Source: Chitinophagaceae bacterium (GTDB taxonomy: Bacteria > Bacteroidota > Bacteroidia > Chitinophagales > Chitinophagaceae). From it: a stretch of DNA of 5,765 nt. Location of the stretch: NCBI GenBank assembly GCA_947472635.1, contig CANJDY010000188.1:1-5765 (forward strand), in the 5' to 3' direction. This document shows, in pieces, positions 1-5,513 of this stretch. Under the pieces are notes generated by a model that saw nothing but the letters and a program-made list of their open reading frames with translations, was not told the origin of the DNA and did not search any database. Numbering within the stretch: position 1 is the first letter of the stretch; each line of letters begins with the position of its first letter. The position numbers were made by a program, and so were the translations under genes.

Positions 1-1499
1 ATGAAGCTATCAAAATTCAAATTAAGGCACAGCAGCGTTTGAGAGATAAGGTGGGAAGTGCTACCAAAAGGGCTTATACCAAACCTTACCGTAATGAGGA
101 GTTGAATGAAAAAATCATTGCATTTGGTAAAGATAAAACCTATGCGATTGCTTCATCTGCTTCTGCAAAGCATGACAGAAGCGATGCATTTGATGCATTG
201 AAAAAAGAAGTGAAAGAATTTTTAGGAGAAGAATTACCTTCAGAAGACAAGGCGTTGATAGGTCATTATTTTGGAGAATTACAGTACAATGTGGTAAGGG
301 ATATGATCCTAAATGATAGAAAACGTTTAGATGGTAGGGGTACTGAAGATATTCGTGCCCTATCTATGGAAACAAATATTTTACCAACTCCTCATGGTTC
401 ATCCTTGTTCACTAGAGGGGAGACTCAATCTCTTACAACGGTTACATTCGGTACTCCATTAGATGAGTTATTGGTTGAAAGTGCTTTCAAATCAGATTAC
501 ACCAAATTTATTTTGCATTATAATTTTCCACCTTTTTCTACTGGTGAAGTAAAAATGATGCGTGGTGTTGGCCGTAGAGAAGTAGGTCATGGTAACCTTG
601 CCATGCGTTCTCTGAAAAAAATGATGCCTGGATCTGAATATCCTTATACAGTTAGAGTAGTAAGTGATATCTTGGAAAGTAATGGATCATCTTCAATGGC
701 TACTGTTTGTGCGGGTTCTCTAGCATTAATGGATGCAGGTGTACCTATTAAAAAGCATGTAAGTGGTGTGGCGATGGGATTGATCAAAAAAGAAGACCAA
801 TTTGCGGTGTTAACAGATATTTTGGGAGATGAAGATCATTTGGGCGATATGGATTTTAAAGTAACGGGAACCCGTGATGGCATTTGTGGTGTGCAAATGG
901 ATATTAAAGTAGATGGTTTAAGTATGGATATTATGCGCCAGGCTTTGGAACAAGCTCGCAAAGGTCGTTTGCATATTCTGGATGCCATGTATGCATGTAT
1001 GCCTGCTCATAGAGAGGAAGTGAAACCACATGCTCCAAGAATGGTTAAATTAACTATCGATAAAGAATATATCGGAGCCGTAATCGGACCCGGTGGTAAA
1101 GTTATTCAGGAAATGCAGCGTGAAACAGGTGCTACCATCAATATTGAAGAAGTTAACAATGTAGGTGAAGTAAGCGTATTCTCTGCGTCGAAAGAAAGTT
1201 TGGACAAAGCCGTCAATTGGATCAAGGGATTGATTGCTGTACCAGTAGTAGGGGATACGTACGAAGGTACTGTTAAGAGCATTAAGGAATTCGGTGCTTT
1301 TGTAGAATTTTTACCTAAAAAAGAAGGCTTATTGCATATTAGTGAAATCAGCTGGAAACGTTTGGAAACCATGGAAGGGATCTTTAAGGAAGGAGATCGA
1401 GTGAAAGTGAAATTATTAGAGGTGGATCAGCGTACCGGCAAGTTTAAACTCAGCCGCAAGGCATTGATGCCAAAGCCTGAAGCACAGGAAAGACCTTAA
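1..1499 (+). CDS. pnp: Polyribonucleotide nucleotidyltransferase (PNPase), 5'-truncated by window edge
   Basis: The reading frame is open from base 3 (Glu-Ala-Ile-Lys...), so the gene starts before the window. The ATG at base 1 is out of frame and the TTG at 39 is an internal Leu codon. 499 codons remain of a family usually near 700 residues, so roughly the first 200 are missing. PNPase is a trimeric, phosphate-dependent 3'-to-5' exoribonuclease that degrades RNA to nucleoside diphosphates in the cytoplasm. Visible in order are the all-helical linker, the second RNase PH domain (about 310-1010), a KH domain with GPGG at 1086-1097, and an S1 domain (about 1239-1454, including the stretch EFGAFVEF and ending KLSRK). 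The phosphate-binding Ser pair lies in NGSSSM (681-698). The metal ligands equivalent to E. coli D486, D492 and K494 are in GDEDHLGDMDFK (825-860). The active site therefore looks intact. The tail after S1 is short (about a dozen residues). Identification is near certain. Confidence 0.98.
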   Translation, partial: EAIKIQIKAQQRLRDKVGSATKRAYTKPYRNEELNEKIIAFGKDKTYAIASSASAKHDRSDAFDALKKEVKEFLGEELPSEDKALIGHYFGELQYNVVRDMILNDRKRLDGRGTEDIRALSMETNILPTPHGSSLFTRGETQSLTTVTFGTPLDELLVESAFKSDYTKFILHYNFPPFSTGEVKMMRGVGRREVGHGNLAMRSLKKMMPGSEYPYTVRVVSDILESNGSSSMATVCAGSLALMDAGVPIKKHVSGVAMGLIKKEDQFAVLTDILGDEDHLGDMDFKVTGTRDGICGVQMDIKVDGLSMDIMRQALEQARKGRLHILDAMYACMPAHREEVKPHAPRMVKLTIDKEYIGAVIGPGGKVIQEMQRETGATINIEEVNNVGEVSVFSASKESLDKAVNWIKGLIAVPVVGDTYEGTVKSIKEFGAFVEFLPKKEGLLHISEISWKRLETMEGIFKEGDRVKVKLLEVDQRTGKFKLSRKALMPKPEAQERP

Positions 1500-1519
1500 T
1501 TTAATCAGATTCATTATAT

Positions 1520-1550
1520 ACTCCGGAGATTTTTCTTCGGAGTTTTTTTT
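1520..1550 (+). terminator. Intrinsic terminator of pnp
   Basis: A 10-bp stem (ACTCCGGAGA, 1520-1529, with TCTTCGGAGT, 1534-1543) contains a single G-U wobble and closes a TTTT loop at 1530-1533. The 3' arm runs straight into eight consecutive T (1543-1550). It lies 20 bp after the pnp stop and 56 bp before prmA. This is the textbook Rho-independent form and the clearest terminator in the window. It separates pnp from prmA. Confidence 0.9.
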
Positions 1551-1606
1551 AGTGCTAACTTTCAAAAAGGCTATTGCTTTTGTTGAAATAATATAAAAAT
1601 AACAGG

Positions 1607-2425
1607 ATGAACTATCTCCAATTCGATTTTGACATTCAAGACAATGAACAACAGGAAAAATTGGTTGCGCTGTTATCCGACCAAGGATTCGAAGGTTTTG
1701 AAGAAGAGCCGCAGCTTCTAAAGGCATTCATTACTGAACATCTTTTTAAACAAGCTGAATTTGCCGCGGTGATTGAAATGTTTGAAAAACTAGTGTATCA
1801 AAAATATACAGTTGAAAACATCAACTGGAATAAGCAATGGGAGGAAGGTTTCCAACCCGTGCTAGTAGATGATTTTGTGGGGATAAGGGCAAGTTTTCAT
1901 GCTCCTCTTGTGGAGGTGGCACATGAAATCATTATTACCCCTAAAATGAGTTTTGGCACCGGGCACCATGCTACTACCTATTTGATGATTCAGCAGATGC
2001 AGGAACTTAATTTTAATGGAAAATCTGTGCTGGATTTTGGAACTGGGACCGGTGTATTGGCAATTTTAGCCAGTAAATTGGGTGCATCCAATGTTTTTGC
2101 CATTGACTATGACGAGTGGAGTATTACGAATACTCATGAAAATATCGAACAAAATGGATGTACCAATATCCGCATAGCGCAATTGGATTGTTTGCCGGTT
2201 GAAGAAAAATTCGATGTTATTTTGGCCAATATTAATCTGAATGTAATCCTTCCTAATTTAAAATCAATCGTATTAGATTCATTTTCAGGTACTTATATTT
2301 TATTGAGTGGGTTTTTAAAAGAGAATGAACCGCTAGTAATTGCATCATTGGCTGAAGCAGGATTGCACTATAGTTCCACTTTACAACGGGGCGACTGGAT
2401 TTTGGTACTGGCAATGATGCCCTAA
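1607..2425 (+). CDS. prmA: Ribosomal protein L11 methyltransferase
   Basis: This is a cytoplasmic SAM-dependent methyltransferase that methylates ribosomal protein L11. The 272-residue length is slightly below E. coli PrmA (about 293), with a compact N-terminal recognition domain (about residues 1-95, acidic, including NWNKQWEEGFQP at 74-85). The PrmA signature MSFGTGHHATT is at 114-124. SAM-binding motif I follows as VLDFGTGTG (141-149), with the ribose-binding acidic residue in AIDYDEW (165-171). The motif IV-like LANIN is at 206-210. Motif I has Thr where many homologs have Cys (DxGCGxG), which is a tolerated change. The ATG at 1607 is preceded by an A-rich leader with no Shine-Dalgarno, and the protein begins with a typical PrmA first strand (NYLQFDFDI). 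The gene follows the pnp terminator, so it should have its own promoter, although I could not see a good one. PrmA is usually dispensable in laboratory growth. Confidence 0.96.
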   Translation: MNYLQFDFDIQDNEQQEKLVALLSDQGFEGFEEEPQLLKAFITEHLFKQAEFAAVIEMFEKLVYQKYTVENINWNKQWEEGFQPVLVDDFVGIRASFHAPLVEVAHEIIITPKMSFGTGHHATTYLMIQQMQELNFNGKSVLDFGTGTGVLAILASKLGASNVFAIDYDEWSITNTHENIEQNGCTNIRIAQLDCLPVEEKFDVILANINLNVILPNLKSIVLDSFSGTYILLSGFLKENEPLVIASLAEAGLHYSSTLQRGDWILVLAMMP

Positions 2426-2441
2426 TTGGCAAAACATTAGG
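2421..2441 (+). other. Small inverted repeat spanning the prmA stop codon
   Basis: CCTAAT (2421-2426) and ATTAGG (2436-2441) pair perfectly around a 9-base loop. The prmA TAA (2423-2425) sits inside the left arm. No T-run follows, so this is not a standard intrinsic terminator. It could be a weak 3'-end stabiliser or chance. Confidence 0.3.
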
Positions 2442-2451
2442 ATGAATTAAA

Positions 2452-2482
2452 TGTGATGATGAACAAATATCAGGTATATTTG
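2452..2482 (+). promoter_or_regulatory. Candidate Bacteroidota-type promoter for plsY
   Basis: TATATTTG at 2475-2482 is an exact match to the Bacteroidota -7 box TAnnTTTG. A 3-of-4 match to the -33 box (TGTG for TTTG, 2452-2455) lies 19 bases upstream, which suits the known spacing. Transcription would start near 2487-2490, about 20 bases before the ATG at 2507 and after the upstream in-frame ATGs at 2453-2461. The weak -33 box limits confidence; the site also supports the shorter PlsY start. Confidence 0.4.
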
Positions 2483-2506
2483 TATTTCGAACCTACTAAA
2501 GAAAGA

Positions 2507-3154
2507 ATGAACGAACTACTATTAATCGTATTAGCCTACTTTATCGGATCAATTCCATCTGCTTTAATCATAAGCAAAGTTTTTTTTCATATCGATATTA
2601 GAGATTATGGAAGTGGAAACATGGGTGCTACCAATACCTTTCGGGTATTAGGTGCTAAATATGGTACTATTGTAATGGTTTTCGATATCCTAAAAGGAAT
2701 GGCAGCGGTAGCTTTATACTGTTTTTTACCTCATTACCTTACAGACGAGTGGGATAGAACCAATTTAATGGTAGGTCTAGGGTTAGCTGCTGTAATAGGT
2801 CATATATTCCCAATTTTCGCTCAATTTAGGGGTGGAAAAGGGGTTGCCACCTTATTTGGAATGATTTTAACTGTTCAGCCGTTGATAGCAGCAAGTTGTG
2901 TGGGAGTTTTTCTACTAGTATTATACCTTACCCGCTATGTTTCATTAAGTTCTATTTTAGCGGGAATTGCACTGCCTATCTGCGTACTTTGGATTTGGAA
3001 TGACGATGTTCCACTTTATAGAATATTTGCAGTATTAGTGGCCCTACTGATTATACTTACCCATCAAAAAAATATTGTCAAAATTTTAAGGGGTAGTGAA
3101 AGTAGAGTACCTATTTTTAAAGCCAGGGATAAACGAAAACTCAATCGGAAATAA
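2507..3154 (+). CDS. plsY: Acyl-phosphate:glycerol-3-phosphate acyltransferase PlsY
   Basis: This integral inner-membrane enzyme transfers the acyl group of acyl-phosphate (made by PlsX) to glycerol-3-phosphate, giving lysophosphatidate, the first committed step of phospholipid synthesis. The protein is 215 residues from this start, normal for the family. All three family motifs are present: GSGNMGATNTFR (35-46), GHIFPIFAQFRGGKGVAT (98-115), and THQKNIVKILRGSES (185-199). Hydrophobic segments lie near residues 2-24, 52-75, 88-106, 114-142, 144-165 and 170-185. The C-terminus is basic. I chose ATG 2507 because MNELLLIVLAYFIGSIPS aligns with the usual PlsY N-terminus. The frame stays open up to 2453, but that would add 18 polar residues (starting MMMNKYQVYLYF) ahead of the first membrane helix, and a -7 promoter box lies within that stretch. 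It follows prmA by 81 bp. Confidence 0.96.
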   Translation: MNELLLIVLAYFIGSIPSALIISKVFFHIDIRDYGSGNMGATNTFRVLGAKYGTIVMVFDILKGMAAVALYCFLPHYLTDEWDRTNLMVGLGLAAVIGHIFPIFAQFRGGKGVATLFGMILTVQPLIAASCVGVFLLVLYLTRYVSLSSILAGIALPICVLWIWNDDVPLYRIFAVLVALLIILTHQKNIVKILRGSESRVPIFKARDKRKLNRK

Positions 3155-3333
3155 TTCCCCCAAATCCTGCCATTTTATTAAGTTTTCAGATTCCAGGGGG
3201 GTAAATGCTTGTTGCTTTTTTCGTACAACATTTTTCTATCCCAATCTAATTTTTTTGCCCTTTTGTACTAGTTTGAGTCCATTTCAAATAAGTATCCATA
3301 TTGAACCATCTTAGAAAAGTAAATATTAATAAA
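3155..3333 (+). other. Intergenic region between plsY and the M48 peptidase
   Basis: This stretch is AT-rich with several T-runs and holds no credible gene. A weak hairpin (TGTTG 3210-3214 with CAACA 3226-3230, 11-base loop) is followed by five T (3231-3235) and could be a poor terminator for plsY. I found no convincing TAnnTTTG promoter for the downstream gene; the nearest (CTAGTTTG, 3268-3275) has two mismatches and no -33 box at the right distance. An open frame crossing this region from inside plsY has no recognisable protein features. Confidence 0.35.
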
Positions 3334-4143
3334 ATGAAAAAGCTATTTTCTCACCTGATATCTTTATCTTTTTTATATAGTTCCTGTACTACCAATGCTG
3401 TTACTGGTAGAAGACAACTCACTATATTACCTGAAAGCCAACTTCAGCAAATGGCACTTTCTGAATATAAATCATTTTTATCCCAAAGCAAGGTCATTGG
3501 TTCTGCTGGAAGTAAGGATGCCGAGATGGTACGTAGGGTAGGAAGTCGAATTCAAAATGCCATTACCCAATATTATACCAATAAAGGAAAAGGAAAAATA
3601 CTAGAAGGGTACAAATGGGAATTTAATTTGGTAGAAAACAAAGAAGTCAATGCTTGGTGTATGCCCGGAGGCAAGGTGGTAGTATATACCGGTTTATTGC
3701 CGGTAGCTCAAAATGAAGCGGCATTGGCCATTGTACTCGGGCATGAAATTGCCCATGCAGTAGCTAGTCATGGTAATGAAAGGATGAGCCAGGCGCTTAT
3801 TACGCAGGGGGTTGGCATTGCGGGAGATGTATTAACCTCTAACAATCGCAAAGTGAATAGCATCTTTAATGGAGTATTTGGACCTGGAAGTCAAATAGGC
3901 TTTAGCTTGCCCAATTCAAGAAAACAAGAATATGAAGCAGATCATTTTGGTTTGATATTCGCAGCAATGGCAGGCTATAATCCCAAGGAAGCTATCCAAT
4001 TTTGGCAAAGAATGTCTCAGGCTGCCGGTAATGAACACGCCCCGGAATTTTTAGCAACCCACCCTGCCGATGAAAATCGGATCTCCCGATTACAGGGTTA
4101 TATGAATGAAGCCTTACAATATTACCAGCCTCCTGTAAAATAA
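3334..4143 (+). CDS. M48-family zinc metallopeptidase, predicted lipoprotein
   Basis: The protein has 269 residues and resembles the M48 peptidases of the LoiP/YcaL/Oma1-like group, which act on misfolded envelope proteins. Zinc ligands are visible: HEIAH at 137-141 and the third ligand E199 in EYEAD (199-203). Conserved downstream features are THPADENR (242-249) and, before the active site, NAWCMPGGKVVVYTGLL (106-122), typical of the family. The N-terminus (MKKLFSHLISLSFLYSSC) is a short hydrophobic signal with Cys18 as the likely lipidated residue, followed by TTNAVTGRRQL, a very common start of mature M48 lipoproteins. I expect it in the periplasm or anchored to the outer membrane. I chose ATG 3334; an upstream in-frame TTG at 3301 would add 11 polar residues before the signal peptide. 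The lipobox has Tyr at -3 rather than the usual Leu. The substrate cannot be told from sequence. Confidence 0.93.
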   Translation: MKKLFSHLISLSFLYSSCTTNAVTGRRQLTILPESQLQQMALSEYKSFLSQSKVIGSAGSKDAEMVRRVGSRIQNAITQYYTNKGKGKILEGYKWEFNLVENKEVNAWCMPGGKVVVYTGLLPVAQNEAALAIVLGHEIAHAVASHGNERMSQALITQGVGIAGDVLTSNNRKVNSIFNGVFGPGSQIGFSLPNSRKQEYEADHFGLIFAAMAGYNPKEAIQFWQRMSQAAGNEHAPEFLATHPADENRISRLQGYMNEALQYYQPPVK

Positions 4144-4144
4144 A

Positions 4145-4174
4145 TTACAGCTATTTTGGGCTAACTAGCTGTAA
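4145..4174 (+). terminator. Perfect inverted repeat just after the M48 gene, possible terminator
   Basis: TTACAGCTA (4145-4153) and TAGCTGTAA (4166-4174) are exact reverse complements with a 12-base loop. The repeat begins one base after the stop codon. No T-run follows directly (only TTTT at 4183-4186), so the case for intrinsic termination is moderate. It may instead be a 3'-end stabilising hairpin or an operator-like palindrome. Confidence 0.45.
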
Positions 4175-4262
4175 ATGCTCAGTTTTATGGGGCTATGTTA
4201 AAAATTAAAATTAAATTTGCGTTACTTTTTTTTAAGCTGTCCTCAAGTTTGCGGTATAGTGA

Positions 4263-4292
4263 TTTGAGAAGTTTGTTGAATAACCATTTTTG
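4263..4292 (+). promoter_or_regulatory. Candidate promoter for the DUF3052-OmdA gene
   Basis: TTTG (4263-4266) is followed after 18 bases by CATTTTTG (4285-4292), one mismatch from the Bacteroidota -7 box TAnnTTTG. The start point would fall near 4298, giving a leader of about 25 bases before the ATG at 4324. The spacing fits the known range; the first base of the -7 box does not match. Confidence 0.35.
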
Positions 4293-4323
4293 GTTGCCTT
4301 TTTTTATTTAAATAAGTTTTTAC

Positions 4324-4983
4324 ATGGAAGTATTAGCTCCGTCGCTGTCAATGTTAGAGAAGTTACAATTGAAGGATGAAAAAAATTTATTGATTCAAGG
4401 TTTGCCTTCAACAGTTGAGAAGCAATTTGTAAAAATATCCTTTGCAAAAAATGTTACCCCCTTGCTTAAAGCTAGGAAAATTGATTTCGCTCTTGTATTT
4501 GCAATCAGTCATAAGCAACTTACAGATATTTTAACGGATGTAGTGCCTGCCTTACATGACGATGCAAAACTTTGGGTAGCCTACCCTAAAGCAGCATCCA
4601 AGATTGTCAGCGATTTGACTAGAGAATGTAATTGGGAGTGCATCGCTCATTTTGGGTACGAAGAGGTACGTTTAATCACCTTAGATAGTATCTGGACCGC
4701 TATGCGGTTTAAAAAAGCAAATCCCATAATGGCAACTTCCGTTGTTGTAGAAAAGAAAGTAATAAAAGCTGAAAAAAAGACGATCACCACCCCCGCGGCA
4801 TTGGAGTTGTTATTTTCAAAAAACCTAGCGGCAAAGTCTTTCTTTGACACCCTGTCATTTGCTAATAAAAATGAATATATCACTTGGATAGCGGGTGCTA
4901 AAAAAGAAACCACCAAATTAGCTCGCTTAGAGGCTACAATTACCAAGTTAAACTATCTAAAAAGAAATCCTTCAGAAAAATAA
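4324..4983 (+). CDS. DUF3052-like domain fused to YdeI/OmpD-associated (OmdA) domain
   Basis: This 219-residue soluble protein has two parts. Residues 10-130 resemble the DUF3052 family: a leading LxLKxxKxLLIQG strand (14-26), a central LVFAIS (57-62), then KLWVAYPKAAS (82-92), DLTR (97-100) and a final strand plus LDSIWTAMRF (120-129). These match the family pattern of LWxxYPK...DLTR...D..W...RF. A Lys/Val-rich linker follows (about 132-153). Residues 157-214 match the YdeI/OmpD-associated C-terminal helical domain (LLFSKNLAAKSFFDTLSF, then YITWIAGAKKETTKLARLE at 185-203). OmdA-type proteins have been linked to bacteriocin tolerance in enterobacteria, but the biochemical role is not known and should not be transferred here. 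There is no signal peptide or membrane segment, so it is probably cytoplasmic. ATG 4324 is the first in frame; Met10 (4351) is a possible alternative. Domain identity comes from motif memory; function is unassigned. Confidence 0.85.
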   Translation: MEVLAPSLSMLEKLQLKDEKNLLIQGLPSTVEKQFVKISFAKNVTPLLKARKIDFALVFAISHKQLTDILTDVVPALHDDAKLWVAYPKAASKIVSDLTRECNWECIAHFGYEEVRLITLDSIWTAMRFKKANPIMATSVVVEKKVIKAEKKTITTPAALELLFSKNLAAKSFFDTLSFANKNEYITWIAGAKKETTKLARLEATITKLNYLKRNPSEK

Positions 4984-4988
4984 TTTTA

Positions 4989-5504
4989 TCAACTTACTGC
5001 TGGAAAGCTAATCCGTTTGGATAGCCAGCTTTCTTTAATAGGGATAATCCATTTTTCTAATAATTCTTTCTTAGTTAGAACTGTGTTATTAAAATACAAC
5101 GTGTCAGCTTCTATAAATTCATTTTCTGCAGCATAGCTTAGTTGTGACAGTGGCAGCAGCTGAATTTTATCTTTTACCACAAATGCCAATGTTTGTCTTT
5201 CGAAAAATTGAACAGCATATTTTTGTTCAATTTCTTTCACTATTCTCACCGAGCTATCTGTACTGCATCCACTTACTCCGGTGGCTGTTTCATCTGCCAT
5301 CAGTACAATAAATTGTCCGAAAAATAAATTACCAAATCCCTTTACCTCATCACCATGACTTTTCCAGGAGGCTACAAATTGTTCAAGAATGGTTTCAATT
5401 TCCAAGGCTTCGCTCATTAAAAACAAACGGCTGCTTTGGTAGATCCATACTTTGGATAAATCATTAAATTCTACTGGTATTTGATCCTGAAATTGTAGGT
5501 TCAT
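4989..5504 (-). CDS. Conserved Bacteroidota protein of unknown function ('ABC transporter ATPase' misnomer)
   Basis: The protein has 171 residues, with no signal peptide or membrane segment, so it is probably cytoplasmic. I recognise a family widespread in Bacteroidota and often labelled 'ABC transporter ATPase'. Its landmarks are KVWIYQSSR (18-26), the W47...HG (50-51) element, FIVLMADE (65-72) and SGCSTDSSVRIVKEIEQ (78-94). It has no Walker A (GxxxxGKS/T), no LSGGQ signature and no Walker B, so it cannot be an ABC ATPase on its own. The invariant-looking Cys80 in SGCSTDSS is a candidate functional residue. The start is ATG 5504, nine bases after the upstream Fe-S gene, with an A/T-rich leader; the gene ends with tandem stops TGA-TAA (4991-4986). 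Close linkage to the Fe-S gene suggests cotranscription and perhaps a shared job, which is inference. Family membership is likely; function is unknown. Confidence 0.85.
   Translation of the reverse strand: MNLQFQDQIPVEFNDLSKVWIYQSSRLFLMSEALEIETILEQFVASWKSHGDEVKGFGNLFFGQFIVLMADETATGVSGCSTDSSVRIVKEIEQKYAVQFFERQTLAFVVKDKIQLLPLSQLSYAAENEFIEADTLYFNNTVLTKKELLEKWIIPIKESWLSKRISFPAVS
5003..5036 (+). terminator. Possible terminator of the DUF3052-OmdA gene, inside the convergent gene
   Basis: GAAAGCT (5003-5009) pairs exactly with AGCTTTC (5027-5033). Inside it, ATCC (5011-5014) pairs with GGAT (5019-5022) around a GTTT loop. On the plus strand the structure is followed by TTTAATA, a short and imperfect T-run. 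It begins 20 bases after the plus-strand stop and lies within the last codons of the minus-strand gene. It fits an overlapping terminator, but the weak T-run and coding constraint make this tentative. Confidence 0.4.
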
Positions 5505-5513
5505 ATTAATTTT

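Larger units (their letters stand above)
4144..4323 (+). other. Intergenic region upstream of the DUF3052-OmdA gene
   Basis: The region is strongly AT-rich and contains no gene that I can support. Apart from the inverted repeat at its left end, it has an isolated exact TAnnTTTG match (TAAATTTG, 4212-4219) with no -33 box at the right distance. A better-spaced promoter candidate lies nearer the gene and is listed separately. Confidence 0.4.

Noticed and set aside
181..200. Tandem GATGCATT repeat within pnp
   Set aside because: It encodes the Asp-Ala-Phe-Asp-Ala stretch of the protein; two short copies in coding DNA are not evidence of a functional repeat.
1106..1372. Open minus-strand frame of 88 codons within pnp
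   Set aside because: It lies wholly opposite the KH and S1 coding sequence of pnp and has no recognisable motif; it is a shadow of the real gene.
1575..1582. TGCTTTTG as a -7 box for prmA
   Set aside because: It has one mismatch in the key TA and no TTG element 17-23 bases upstream, where the pnp terminator T-run lies instead.
1416..1727. Open minus-strand frame of 103 codons across the pnp/prmA junction
   Set aside because: It runs antisense through the pnp terminator and both coding ends, has no family resemblance and no start context.
3157..3201. CCCCC (3157-3161) and GGGGGG (3196-3201) as a possible terminator stem after plsY
   Set aside because: The loop of about 34 bases is too long, no further pairing supports it, and no T-run follows the right arm.
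3096..3314. Open plus-strand frame of 72 codons overlapping the plsY end and the following gap
   Set aside because: It overlaps plsY in another frame and reads T-rich intergenic DNA as Phe/Ser-rich residues; no conserved feature.
4647..4946. Open minus-strand frame of 99 codons inside the DUF3052-OmdA gene
   Set aside because: It is antisense to a well-supported coding region; its hydrophobic look comes from reading Lys/Glu codons in reverse.
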